Source: Myxococcus guangdongensis (GTDB lineage: Bacteria > Myxococcota > Myxococcia > Myxococcales > Myxococcaceae). Taken from it: 64,000 bases of DNA. Position numbers and translations under genes: made by a program. The stretch's first letter is position 1. Every line of letters starts with the position of its first letter. The stretch is from positions 110,627-174,626 of the forward strand of contig NZ_JAJVKW010000021.1 of NCBI RefSeq assembly GCF_024198255.1, given 5' to 3'. This document shows, in pieces, positions 42,705-51,590 of this stretch. Below the pieces are notes generated by a model. That model did no database searches, was not told the DNA's origin, and saw nothing but the letters and a program-made list of their open reading frames with translations.

Positions 42705-44246
42705 ATGACGTCCGCGAAGCCCGCACCGCGCGGTGGCAGGCCGGCCCGGGGGCGCGCGCGCAAGCGGCCTCCGGTGATGGCGGCCACGTCGGTGGTGCTG
42801 GACGGCTCCACGGGCGCTTCGCTCCAGACGCAGTTGGTGGAGGCGCTGCGCTCGGCCATCGTCTCGGGGCGGCTGGGGCCGGGCACGCGGCTGCTCTCCA
42901 CGCGGGCGCTGGCGGAGCAGGTGGACGTGTCGCGAAACACCGTGCTCAACGCGTACTCGCGGCTCCTGTCGGAGGGCTATCTGCGCGGCCACCTGGGCTC
43001 GGGCACGTACGTGGCCAGCGAGCTGCCGGAGCGGCTGCAGTCCTCCCGGCGCGCCAGACAGGAGGCGCCCGTGGCCCAGCACACGCCGGGCATCTCCCGC
43101 CGGGGCAGCGCGGTGGCCGGGCTGCCGGACGTGCGCCTCAGCGCGCCGGGCATCCCCGACAGTCGCCTGGCCTTCCGCATGGGCACCCCCGCGGTGGATG
43201 CCTTCCCGAGCGACTTGTGGGGCCGGCTGCTGAACACGCGCTGGCGGCGCTCGTGGGGGGATTTGCTCAAGCGCGCGGACCCCGGAGGCCACCCGCCGCT
43301 GCGCCGCGCCGTCGCGGACTACCTGGCCACCTCGCGCGGGGTGAGGTGCGTGCCGGAGCAGGTCATCATCGTCAACGGGGCGCAGCAGGCGATGAGCCTG
43401 GCGGCGCAGGTGCTGCTGGACCCCGGTGACGCCGCGTGGGTGGAGGACCCGGGCTACTTCGCCAGCCGGGGGGCGCTCGTGGCCGCGGGCGCCACGCTGG
43501 TGCCCGTGCCGGTGGACGACGAGGGGCTGGACGTGGAGGCGGGCACGCGGCTTTCGCCGGACGCGCGGCTGGCCATCGTCACGCCCGCGCATCAGTTCCC
43601 CCTGGGCGTGGCGATGAGCGAGGCGCGGCGCAAGGCGCTGCTGGCGTGGGCGGCGCGCTCGGATGCGTGGATCGTGGAGGACGACTACGACAGCGAGTTC
43701 CGCTACGAGGGCCGGCCCCTGCCCGCGCTGCAGGGGCTGTCGCCGGACGCGCGCGTCATCTACATCGGCACGTTCAGCAAGGTGGTGTCCCCGGCGCTGC
43801 GGGTGGGCTACCTCGTCGTCCCGGAGCCGCTGGTGCAGGCCTTCTGCGCGGCGCGGCGGTTCGTCGACACCCACACGCCCGTGGTGGAGCAGGCGGTGCT
43901 CGCGGACTTCCTCAACGAGGGCCACTTCAGCCGCCACGTGCGCCGCATGCGCGTGCTGTACGGGAGCCGGCAGCAGGCGCTGCTGGAGGCGGCCCGGCGC
44001 GAGCTCGCCGGACGGCTGCGGCTCGAGCCCCTGCACACGGGCATGCACCTGGTGGGCTGGCTGCCGGAGGGCGAGGACGACGTGGCGGCCGCGGCGCGGG
44101 GCATCGAGGCCGGGGTGATGTCGCAGCCCCTGTCCGCCTTCCGCGTCGCGTCGCGGGGGCCCGGGGCGCTGATGCTCGGCTATTCCTGCGTGCCCGAGGC
44201 GCAGATTGAAGAAGGGGTCCGCCTGCTCGCGCGGGCCCTGCGCTGA
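42705..44246 (+). CDS. MocR-type regulator (GntR HTH plus PLP aminotransferase fold)
   Basis: A 513-residue MocR/PdxR-type protein. The N-terminal GntR winged helix spans about residues 30-100 (SLQTQLVEALRSAIVSGRLG, LAEQVDVSRNTVLNAYSRLLSEGYL). The rest is a class I aminotransferase fold, with the PLP lysine in YIGTFSKVVSPALRVGYLV. ATG 42705 has GGGAG eight bases upstream; GTG 42690 is a weaker alternative. Related genes often control vitamin B6 or taurine-type metabolism; the target here is unknown. The AhpD-like gene 150 bases downstream could be co-regulated. Confidence 0.9.
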   Translation: MTSAKPAPRGGRPARGRARKRPPVMAATSVVLDGSTGASLQTQLVEALRSAIVSGRLGPGTRLLSTRALAEQVDVSRNTVLNAYSRLLSEGYLRGHLGSGTYVASELPERLQSSRRARQEAPVAQHTPGISRRGSAVAGLPDVRLSAPGIPDSRLAFRMGTPAVDAFPSDLWGRLLNTRWRRSWGDLLKRADPGGHPPLRRAVADYLATSRGVRCVPEQVIIVNGAQQAMSLAAQVLLDPGDAAWVEDPGYFASRGALVAAGATLVPVPVDDEGLDVEAGTRLSPDARLAIVTPAHQFPLGVAMSEARRKALLAWAARSDAWIVEDDYDSEFRYEGRPLPALQGLSPDARVIYIGTFSKVVSPALRVGYLVVPEPLVQAFCAARRFVDTHTPVVEQAVLADFLNEGHFSRHVRRMRVLYGSRQQALLEAARRELAGRLRLEPLHTGMHLVGWLPEGEDDVAAAARGIEAGVMSQPLSAFRVASRGPGALMLGYSCVPEAQIEEGVRLLARALR

Positions 44247-44252
44247 AGGCGT

Positions 44253-44293
44253 GGGGCCACTCGGGGCCCGTGACGGCCGCGCGAAGTGGCCCC
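44253..44293 (+). terminator. Hairpin downstream of the MocR gene
   Basis: GGGGCCACT (44253-44261) pairs with AGTGGCCCC (44285-44293), seven bases after the stop at 44246. No T-run follows, so it may work with factor-dependent termination. Confidence 0.4.
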
Positions 44294-44396
44294 ATCGACG
44301 GGTGCGCGAGTGGCCCTCGCGCCGGGCGAGCCGCCCGGTTACTTCACGCCCATCGACGAAGGGACACCAGGTCCCTGAGGCCACGGAGGAAGCACC

Positions 44397-44873
44397 ATGG
44401 AAGCGCAGCGTTTCGAAGTCGCGAAGCTCGCCCCGGGCATCTACACCGCGATGTTGGGGCTGGAGAAGTACCTGCACCAGTGCGGCCTGGAGGCGGGCCT
44501 GCTGCACCTCATCAAGCTGCGCGCCTCGCAGCTCAACGGGTGCGCCTACTGCATCGACATGCACTGGAAGGATTTGCGCGCCATCGGCGAGTCGGAGCAG
44601 CGGCTGTACGGGCTGGACGCGTGGGAGGAGAGCCCCTACTACACCGAGCGCGAGCGCGCGGCCTTCGCCTGGACGGAGGCCGTGACGAACCTGAAGGAGG
44701 GCCACGTGTCCAACGCCGTGTACCAGGCGGTGAAGCCACACTTCACGGACAAGGAGCTGGCGGACCTCACCGGCGCGGTGGCCACCATCAACGCCTGGAA
44801 CCGCCTGGCCATCTCCGCCCGCACGCTGCCCGGCACGTACCAGGCGCCGAAGTCCGCGCAGAAGGCGGGCTGA
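44397..44873 (+). CDS. Carboxymuconolactone decarboxylase/AhpD-family protein
   Basis: A 158-residue all-helical protein of the AhpD-like superfamily. The active-site-like motif NGCAYCIDMHWKD (CxxCxxxH) near residue 45 and the repeat ESPYYTERERAAFAWTEAVT fit alkylhydroperoxidase/CMD proteins. These reduce peroxides through the Cys pair; the redox partner is unknown. Length and start (ATG 44397 after GGAGGAAGCACC) fit the family. The MocR regulator lies 150 bases upstream in the same orientation. Confidence 0.9.
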   Translation: MEAQRFEVAKLAPGIYTAMLGLEKYLHQCGLEAGLLHLIKLRASQLNGCAYCIDMHWKDLRAIGESEQRLYGLDAWEESPYYTERERAAFAWTEAVTNLKEGHVSNAVYQAVKPHFTDKELADLTGAVATINAWNRLAISARTLPGTYQAPKSAQKAG

Positions 44874-44943
44874 GCCCGGGGTCGTCGGGCGCGCAGGCCC
44901 CATATCGACGTGGGCCTGGGTGACGCACTAACGTCCCCGGGCC

Positions 44944-45372
44944 ATGGCCGAGACACGAACCCAGGCGCCTCCCACCCACTTCACCGAAGCAGAGGCCGCG
45001 GACCTCATCCGCGAGGCGAGCACCCACGCCCTCAAGAGCCGCGCCCACGAGCGGAAGCTCACGCGCGAGGAGGTGCTCGCCATGGCGCGCGAGATGGGCT
45101 TGAGCGAGGCGTCCGTGGAGGCCGCGCTGGCCTCCCGCGGGAAGAAGGACGGAGATCGCCAGAAGCTGCGCAAGGATTTGCTGGGCCTCGCCACCCACGG
45201 CATCAGCTACACCATCGTCATCGGCGCGCTCACCCTCATCGACATCCTCTCGGGCCCCACCTGGTTCGTGGTCTGGCCCGCGCTGGGCTGGGGCATCGGC
45301 CTGGCGTTCCACACGATGGGCGTGACGATGGGCATGGCCAGACGCGCCCTCAACGTCCCGGAGGATGAATAG
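44944..45372 (+). CDS. 2TM-domain membrane protein
   Basis: A 142-residue protein. The N-terminal half is helical (ADLIREASTHALKSRAHER, LTREEVLAMAREMGLSEASVEAALAS). The C-terminal half has two closely spaced membrane helices (ISYTIVIGALTLIDIL and FVVWPALGWGIGLAFHTM), the '2TM domain' layout. The function is unknown; similar modules sit next to signalling or envelope-stress genes. It is 70 bases downstream of the AhpD-like gene. Confidence 0.78.
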   Translation: MAETRTQAPPTHFTEAEAADLIREASTHALKSRAHERKLTREEVLAMAREMGLSEASVEAALASRGKKDGDRQKLRKDLLGLATHGISYTIVIGALTLIDILSGPTWFVVWPALGWGIGLAFHTMGVTMGMARRALNVPEDE

Positions 45373-45459
45373 CGCGCGAATGTGCGTGGGATTGGCCTCG
45401 GGATAAGGCAGACTCAGCCTCGCTTTCCCAGAATTGGGTTGAAACCGAGCGAGGCCCCC

Positions 45460-46677
45460 GTGTCGAACGAGCAGCTCCGGGTATCTCAGTCCATCCTGTT
45501 GATGATGAACGCGCAGGGGCAGATGACCGCCATCGGGTCCATGTCCCAGCCGCCGTTGACGCTCTCCCCCGCGCAGTGGTGGCTGGTGGGCTCGCTGCAG
45601 GCCGCGCTCCCGAAGGAGGCGCTGCTGTCGAGGCCGAGCGCCTTCTCGCGCGAGCAGCTCACCGAGGCGCTCGACACCCTCGTCGAGCACTCGCTCGTGG
45701 TGCCGGTGAAGGGCGCGGCCGTGGACAGCTCGCGCTACCTGATGGGGCCCGGAGGCTGGGCGGACATCACCGAGCACCACCGGATGCTCTACGACACGGT
45801 CCGGGTGCACGCATACCGCTCGGCGCTGTTCCGGCACGCCAGGGACCAGGTCGTCCTGGACATCGGCACGGGGACGGGGCTGCTCGCGATTCTCGCCGCG
45901 AAGGCGGGGGCCCGGCATGTCTATGCCATCGACGAGTCCGCCATCGCGGAGGTGGCGCTGGAGATGTACGCCGAGAACGGCGTCGCGGACCGCATCACCC
46001 TCTTCCACGGCAACAGCCGGGATGTGGAGCTACCCGAGCGCGCGAATGTGATTGTCCATGAGCTGCTCAACGTGGACCCGTTCGGGGAGAACCTGCTGCC
46101 CGCGATGCAGGACGCGACCCGGCGGTTGCTCGCGCCCGGAGGCCGGTTGATTCCGCATCGCATCGAGGCGATGTGCGTCGGCGTCCAGATGGCCGAGCCG
46201 GTGAGCTCCGGGCAGCGCATGCTGCGCGAGGCGGAGAACCTGGACGACTTCTACGGCCTGTCCTTCCGCCCCGTGCTCGCGCGCCTGCGCGAGGCGTACG
46301 ACGTGGCCGGACCGAACTTCGACCTGGGCGGGATGAACGTGCCGGCAGGACCGCCGCAGACGCTGCTCACCCGGCCCTGCGTGCTGCGGGACGTGAGGCT
46401 CGACCAGGACTTGACGGAGGTGATGAACGAGGCGCCCGTCGAGTCCGTGCTCGAGGCGAACGCGCCCGGCACGCTGGGCGGCGTGGCGCTCTACTTCCGC
46501 GCGCACATGGACGAGCACACCGTCCTGTCGACCTCCCCCACCGCGCCCGCGACGTGCTGGGGCTTCCTGGTGAAGGAGTTCAAGGAGCGGGTGCAGGTGA
46601 AGGCCGGGGACCGGGTGCGGATTCGCGCGAGCCTCCAGCGCTCCCACGGCCACCGCTTCAAGGTCGAGCTCGCCTGA
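45460..46677 (+). CDS. PRMT-like SAM-dependent methyltransferase
   Basis: A 405-residue protein. After a ~110-residue N-terminal region, the SAM-binding motif VVLDIGTGTGLLAILAAKAG near residue 130 is followed by VYAIDES and IVHELLNVDPFGENLLP. The latter, with its two Glu residues, resembles the substrate 'double-E' loop of protein arginine methyltransferases. A beta-barrel-like C-terminal part (PVESVLEANAPGTLGGVALYF, RAHMDEHTVL) completes the PRMT architecture. GTG 45460 has GAGG five bases upstream. Arginine or other N-methylation is inferred; no target is visible. Confidence 0.82.
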   Translation: MSNEQLRVSQSILLMMNAQGQMTAIGSMSQPPLTLSPAQWWLVGSLQAALPKEALLSRPSAFSREQLTEALDTLVEHSLVVPVKGAAVDSSRYLMGPGGWADITEHHRMLYDTVRVHAYRSALFRHARDQVVLDIGTGTGLLAILAAKAGARHVYAIDESAIAEVALEMYAENGVADRITLFHGNSRDVELPERANVIVHELLNVDPFGENLLPAMQDATRRLLAPGGRLIPHRIEAMCVGVQMAEPVSSGQRMLREAENLDDFYGLSFRPVLARLREAYDVAGPNFDLGGMNVPAGPPQTLLTRPCVLRDVRLDQDLTEVMNEAPVESVLEANAPGTLGGVALYFRAHMDEHTVLSTSPTAPATCWGFLVKEFKERVQVKAGDRVRIRASLQRSHGHRFKVELA

Positions 46678-46699
46678 GTGACACCCGCGCCCTGGGGAC

Positions 46700-47344
46700 T
46701 CAGGTCCCCGGGGGCGTGCGCGGCAGCTCCGTGCCGAACACCGCCTGGAGCAGGTCGACCAGGCCGGGCCACGCCTCCGCGCCCAGCCACAGGCCCTCCT
46801 CGACGTGCTCCACGCTCATGGCCAGCGACGCGTTCTCGAAGAGCTTCGCGGACAGCACGCCCTCCGGAGGCAGGCGCCCCTCCACCTGGAGCACCTGTCC
46901 ATCCCAGCGGAAGCCCGGCGGCAACAGGCGCTCCGCCAGGGCGCGCAGCGCGGAGCGGCCGGCCCCCGCGCGCAACAGGCCCATCACCAGGGACGAGGCG
47001 CCGCGTGACTCCTCCAGCTCGACGCGGCCGGGCGTGCGCAGCCACAGCCGGTAGCGCCCCGAGGCGAACTCCACGCGCTCCAGCGTCGTCTCCACGCGCA
47101 GCTTCCAGCCCTTCACGGACAGGCGGATGTCATAGAGCTCCGGGCGGGCCTCCCAGTGGCGCAGCTCCACGTTCTTCGCCTTGACGAGCAGCTGGCGCAC
47201 CACCGTCTCCACGCGCACGTGGGACAGCCGCAGCCGCTTGCCGCCCATGTCCACCGCGACGTCTCCGGAGAGCGGGGACGGCAGGCGCTTCGCCCACTCC
47301 CGAGCGCCCTCCAAGAGCTTCATCGCCAACGACTGACCCGACAT
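46700..47344 (-). CDS. Unknown protein, weakly DUF2993/LmeA-like
   Basis: A 214-residue protein without a clear signal peptide. The central region (VRQLLVKAKNVELRHWEARPELYDI, GWKLRVETTLERVEFASGRYRLWLRTPGRVELEES) reads like the alternating beta strands of DUF2993-type lipid-binding proteins. The C-terminal end is helical. ATG 47344 (MSGQSLAMKLLEGA) is chosen; a longer frame exists upstream. It is convergent with the methyltransferase gene and lies 90 bases downstream of the pirin gene on the same strand. The family assignment is tentative. Confidence 0.55.
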   Translation of the reverse strand: MSGQSLAMKLLEGAREWAKRLPSPLSGDVAVDMGGKRLRLSHVRVETVVRQLLVKAKNVELRHWEARPELYDIRLSVKGWKLRVETTLERVEFASGRYRLWLRTPGRVELEESRGASSLVMGLLRAGAGRSALRALAERLLPPGFRWDGQVLQVEGRLPPEGVLSAKLFENASLAMSVEHVEEGLWLGAEAWPGLVDLLQAVFGTELPRTPPGT

Positions 47345-47434
47345 CCATGTCCTCCCGAGTGCGCGCGCAGCATGCACCGGATTCGTGTGGCGGGAAGCAA
47401 GCCCTCGGGTACGAGGGCCTGTCACCCCGGAGGC

Positions 47435-48319
47435 TCAGGGGGCGAGCGGCGGGAAGCGTCCAGCCTCCCAGTCCGCCAGCCGCGCGCGGCCCTCCGCCAC
47501 GCTGTCCACCACGAAGTTCCACCAGATGACCAGCGGGTCCGGCAGGGGCTCACCGCCCAGCACCACCGCCCGGCCACCCTGCACCGAGTGCAACGTCAGC
47601 GTGGCGCCGCCGTCCTCCAGGTGCGCCAGCACACCCCGCGCCACCGTCGTCCCACCCACGGCCACCTCCCCCTCCGCCACGTAGAGCGCGAGCGCGTGCG
47701 AGGGCTCCACGGGCAGTGACACCGAGGCGCCCGGCTCCAGCTCCACGTCCAGGTACGTCAGGGGATGGAAGGAGGGCACGGGGGACACGGCGTCCCCCAG
47801 GCGTCCGGCGAGCACGCGCACCCGGGCGCACTCGTGCTCGACGAGGGGCAGCTTCGCGGCGGGGACGTGCTCGAAGGAGGGCGCGGTGTGGCGGTGCTCG
47901 CGCGGCAGGGCGACCCAGGTCTGCAGGCCGTGCAGCGGAGCGGCGCCGGGCCCCGAGTCCACGTCCTCGGCGTGGACGATGCCGCGCCCGGCGGTCATCC
48001 AGTTCACGTCCCCCGGGTGGATGTCCTGCACGGAGCCCACCGAGTCGCGGTGACGGATGGCGCCGGAGAAGAGGTACGTCACCGTCTGCAGGCCCACGTG
48101 GGGATGGGGCGGCACGGACATGGTGCCCGGCACGGCGGGGGCGGGGCCGAAGTGGTCGCAGAAGACGAAGGGGCCCACGCGCCGCAGCTCCACCCTGGGC
48201 AGGGCGCGCAGCACCCGCGAGTCGCCCACCAGCTCCGTCGGCTTCGCGGTCCACAGGGCCGCGACGCCGCGCTCCACCGAAGTGTCCACGCGCGCCGCCA
48301 ACGATGACTCCGTCCCCAT
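47435..48319 (-). CDS. Pirin-family protein
   Basis: A 294-residue two-domain cupin of the pirin family. The N-terminal metal site is intact: PPHPHVGLQTVTYLF supplies two His and WMTAGRGIVHAEDVD supplies His and Glu. Pirins include quercetinases and redox-responsive regulators; which applies is unclear. The C-terminal cupin (YLDVELEPGASVSLPVEPSH) is also visible. ATG 48319 is chosen. It is divergent from the JmjC-like gene across 94 bases. Confidence 0.9.
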   Translation of the reverse strand: MGTESSLAARVDTSVERGVAALWTAKPTELVGDSRVLRALPRVELRRVGPFVFCDHFGPAPAVPGTMSVPPHPHVGLQTVTYLFSGAIRHRDSVGSVQDIHPGDVNWMTAGRGIVHAEDVDSGPGAAPLHGLQTWVALPREHRHTAPSFEHVPAAKLPLVEHECARVRVLAGRLGDAVSPVPSFHPLTYLDVELEPGASVSLPVEPSHALALYVAEGEVAVGGTTVARGVLAHLEDGGATLTLHSVQGGRAVVLGGEPLPDPLVIWWNFVVDSVAEGRARLADWEAGRFPPLAP

Positions 48320-48413
48320 GCTCGATTCTCCTCGCCGGACGCCCCGTGTCGTGGAGCCCGGATGCCGGATGCTAGTATCACCCACCCTTCTCCTCGCGCA
48401 TCCCCCCGGACCC

Positions 48414-49781
48414 ATGGCACGAGCCTCCGCCGCACTCCCGGTCGAACCGTCCCTCGCCCTGCCCAAGGCCTTCTGGAGGCGCTTCGCCCGCGAGCACTGG
48501 GATGTGGGACCCACCCTCTTCCCGGGCCTGTTCCCCCGCCACTTCCCGTCGCCGGCCGAAATCTTCGAGGCGCTGGTGGACGTGGGCACGCGCTACCGCC
48601 AGGGCGAGGTGATGCTGCCGGTGCGCTTCTATGTGGAGAACGAGGCCACCGCGGAGGGGCCGCCGGAGGTCTTCGCGGCCGTGGCGCTGTCGCGCTACCT
48701 GCCCCTCGCGCAAGACGGTGACGTCGACGGGTACGCGCGGCGGATGGAGCACCTGCTCCACGGCCGCAGGTTCGGGCTGGTGCTGAGCAACACGCAGAGC
48801 CACCACTGGAGTCACTGGCTCCAGATGCGCACCTTCCTGTCCGGCGTCCACGGCGCGCTGGGTGTGCCGCTGGGGGGCGCGGACTCCGCGCTGTTCCTGG
48901 GCAACTACCGGCACACGCCCTTCGGCATCCACAAGGACGACCTGCACGTCTTCTACTTCGTCATCCGGGGACGTCGGCGGATGAGCTTCTGGCCGCTGGA
49001 GGCGATGCGCTCCCGGCCGGAGGTGGCGCCGCACGCGGACCCCGGGTTGAAGGACCGGCCGCATGGCGTGGTGCTGCGCGACGCGGAGGACACGCGTCAG
49101 GTGATGGCCCAGGCGAGCTTCCTGGAAGCGGGCGCGGGCGACATCATGTACTGGCCGTCGTCGTACTGGCACCGCTCCGAGCCGAGCGAGGGCCTCACCA
49201 TCGCCGCCTCGCTGGGCTTCAACTTCCGCGCGCCCATGTTCCTGGACCGCGCGCCCGAGCAGCCGTGGCCTCAGCGTCTGCCGCACGGGGAGCTGCCCCA
49301 GGTCGGGGATTGGGCGCTGCCGAAGTCGGTGCGCGACGCGCTCGGCAAGCAGGGGCGCGGACAGGGATTGCGCGCGGCGCGCAACACGCTCACCGAGGGC
49401 TGGGTGCGCTTCCTCACCAACGGCGCGCTGGATGGGCCTCCTCCGGAGGCGCGGGGGCTCGCTCCGCTCACGCGGGAGGACACGGTGGTGGGCAGCTGCG
49501 CGCGTCCCATCGTCACGGTGCCGCTGGAGGGTGGACAGCTCGTGGTGGCGGCCAATGGATATTCGCGGACGCTGCGTCCTTCGCCGGTGGCGCGCAGACG
49601 TCTCGAGGCGCTGGCGGAGGTGTTGAGCTCCGGCAAGCCCCTCTGCGTGGGGACGTTGGAGGAGGACTTCTTCCGGCGACTGCCGCCGCGTGCGTTTCCT
49701 CGCGCGGGGGTGCGCTCGCTGCTGGATGAGCTGGCGCGGTGGCGCGCGGTGTGGCGCCACGAGCCCGCGCGTCGACGCTGA
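48414..49781 (+). CDS. JmjC/cupin-type 2-oxoglutarate oxygenase-like protein
   Basis: A 455-residue protein. Its double-stranded beta-helix shows a JmjC-like iron site: HTPFGIHKDDLHVFYFVIRG gives the HxD pair and YWPSSYWHRSEPSEG the second His. A conserved SNTQSHHWSHW lies upstream. The C-terminal ~110 residues form a winged-helix-like tail (SPVARRRLEALAEVLSSGKP, VGTLEEDFFRRLP), as in ribosomal oxygenase-type JmjC proteins. The substrate could be a protein, RNA or small peptide. ATG 48369 is a longer alternative start. It is convergent with the TldE gene. Confidence 0.78.
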   Translation: MARASAALPVEPSLALPKAFWRRFAREHWDVGPTLFPGLFPRHFPSPAEIFEALVDVGTRYRQGEVMLPVRFYVENEATAEGPPEVFAAVALSRYLPLAQDGDVDGYARRMEHLLHGRRFGLVLSNTQSHHWSHWLQMRTFLSGVHGALGVPLGGADSALFLGNYRHTPFGIHKDDLHVFYFVIRGRRRMSFWPLEAMRSRPEVAPHADPGLKDRPHGVVLRDAEDTRQVMAQASFLEAGAGDIMYWPSSYWHRSEPSEGLTIAASLGFNFRAPMFLDRAPEQPWPQRLPHGELPQVGDWALPKSVRDALGKQGRGQGLRAARNTLTEGWVRFLTNGALDGPPPEARGLAPLTREDTVVGSCARPIVTVPLEGGQLVVAANGYSRTLRPSPVARRRLEALAEVLSSGKPLCVGTLEEDFFRRLPPRAFPRAGVRSLLDELARWRAVWRHEPARRR

Positions 49782-49785
49782 AGGC

Positions 49786-51114
49786 TCAGCCTCCCGGCGG
49801 AGGCAGCATCAAAGTGGGCGTGCCGCAGCCCTCCGCCGAGGGGAAGAAGGCCAGGTCCGAGCCCACGCCGCGCAGGGAGCGGAACGTCTCCAGCACGGGC
49901 AGCTCCAGCTCCAGCGGCTCCACGCGGTGCACGCGACGACCGTCGCGGACCTCCCAGCCTCCCGCGATGAGCGACACGGTGCCGGGCGTGGGCATGGTGG
50001 AGAAGTTCTCCACGCGCGCCACCAGCTCCGTGTAGTCGGCGGGCAGCGTGTCCTCGCGCGGGAGGATGCAGAGGTTGAGGGCCGTGGGCGTCGCGGGGTG
50101 CACGAGGTCTCGGAGCCCTCGGCCTCCGGGTTCGACGCCGAGGCGCGCGGCTGTTTCTTCCGAGTGGAGGAAGCCCACGAGCCGCCCCTCGTCGACGAGG
50201 CGCAGGACGCGGGTGGGCCGTCCTTCGTCGTCGAGCTGGCGGCGCTGGATGCCGCGTGGATTCATCGGGTCGTCCTCCACGGTCAGGATGGAGGGGAAGA
50301 GCTTGCGGCCCACGGCGCGCACGAGCGCGGGCGTCGCGGTGGCGATGTCACCTCTGAGCAGCCACGCGAGTCCCGCGACGAGCGGCGCCGCGACCAGGGG
50401 CCGCAGCACGAGCGGGAGCGAGCGGTCCGCTTTCTTCGCGGGACCCTCGAGCGCGGCCACGGCATCGGCCAGTCGGGCGCGGATGGGCTCGAGGTCGCTT
50501 CGCCCTTTCGCGGCTCCGGGGGGAAGAGGCACGGCATCCACCACGGCGCCGCGCGAGGTCTCGCAGCGCAGGAACGCGGCTTCCTGTTCGGCCCGCCGGA
50601 ACACCTCGACGCCGTCACTTCGCAGGAGCAGGGAGCCCGTGCACTCCTGCTTCACGACCAGCGCCTGCACGACGACGCCGGGAGGCAGGACGTCCTTCAC
50701 GATGCGCTCCGCGCACAGGTGGGCACGCGAGAAGTCGGCCGCCGCGCGCCACGCGTTCGTGGGGAGGGGCGTGCTCGCGAGCGAGGATGTGGGGAAGGCT
50801 CCGGGAGTCCCGGTGCGTGCCTTCTCCTCCGCGGCCAGCAACACCTTCTCCAGGGTCTGCTTGCTGTGAACGGACTCGATGGCGGTGCCCACGCGCTCGT
50901 CGGTCCAGACCCGGGCCGAGACAGTGAACCCGCCACCCGCGCTGCTGGAGAAGGTCCCCGAGGCGACCTCGTAGTCCAGCGTCAGGTTCTCGTGCGACAG
51001 CATGTAGAGCTCCACGCCCCGCCATCCACGCTCGCGCCCCAGACGCTCCATCGATTCCCGCGCCAGGCCAGGCCAGGCCTCTTCCAACCCCACGTCCTCG
51101 TCATGCTCCGACAT
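49786..51114 (-). CDS. TldE/PmbA-family protein
   Basis: A 442-residue protein of the TldD/TldE (PmbA) superfamily. It lacks the HExxxH zinc motif, as TldE subunits do. Family features include GGGFTVSARVWTDERVGTAIES, DFSRAHLCAERIVKD-like helices, FPSILTVEDDPMNPRG and the Gly-rich end PSAEGCGTPTLMLPPPGG. TldE pairs with TldD to form a metalloprotease that processes peptides such as microcin B17 and PqqA-type precursors. ATG 51114 follows AGGAGTCCGC. It is divergent from the TldD gene at 51591. Confidence 0.85.
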   Translation of the reverse strand: MSEHDEDVGLEEAWPGLARESMERLGRERGWRGVELYMLSHENLTLDYEVASGTFSSSAGGGFTVSARVWTDERVGTAIESVHSKQTLEKVLLAAEEKARTGTPGAFPTSSLASTPLPTNAWRAAADFSRAHLCAERIVKDVLPPGVVVQALVVKQECTGSLLLRSDGVEVFRRAEQEAAFLRCETSRGAVVDAVPLPPGAAKGRSDLEPIRARLADAVAALEGPAKKADRSLPLVLRPLVAAPLVAGLAWLLRGDIATATPALVRAVGRKLFPSILTVEDDPMNPRGIQRRQLDDEGRPTRVLRLVDEGRLVGFLHSEETAARLGVEPGGRGLRDLVHPATPTALNLCILPREDTLPADYTELVARVENFSTMPTPGTVSLIAGGWEVRDGRRVHRVEPLELELPVLETFRSLRGVGSDLAFFPSAEGCGTPTLMLPPPGG

Positions 51115-51590
51115 GCGGACTCCTGGCACGCATCGCTCGGGACCTGTCCATCACAGGCCCTCGGCTTGATGACCTGCCCACCGTCGGCACGGGAGGGCGG
51201 ATGCCCATCATGAATCAACCGGCGAGACCGAGACAGGTGCATCACGGAAGCCCACGCGAAGGTCGTCGCGGTCTTCGACGACCCGATGACCCGCGCACCG
51301 TGAAGCGCGCCATCGGCCGAGACCGGCTCCCACCATGAGCCCACGAACATGCCCCAGGGGCTCTTCCTGGGGCCGTCTCGCTCCTCGGCCCGATGCGACG
51401 AACCCTGTCGACACGGCCTGGCGGGCACTCATTGGAATCCGTCGGTCTGGGGGCACGCTCGACGTGTTCGGGACGAAGGCACGGCGCCTGAAGCCTGTCG
51501 CGGCCTCGGCGAGGCACCGCACGGCGTGATACAACCCGGAGGACGCGTCCCCTCGCGCGCCCCCCGACGCTGACACAAGGAGCCCTCGTC
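51115..51590. other. 476-base intergenic region between divergent TldE and TldD
   Basis: No convincing gene lies here; frames on both strands look like shadows. It should hold both promoters, but I see no clear -35/-10 pair. An AGGAG eight bases before TTG 51591 supports the TldD start. A small regulatory or antisense RNA cannot be excluded. Confidence 0.4.

Noticed and set aside
51335..51529. Short plus-strand open frame in the TldE/TldD gap
   Set aside because: It has no Shine-Dalgarno, no domain features and an arginine-rich, shadow-like composition.
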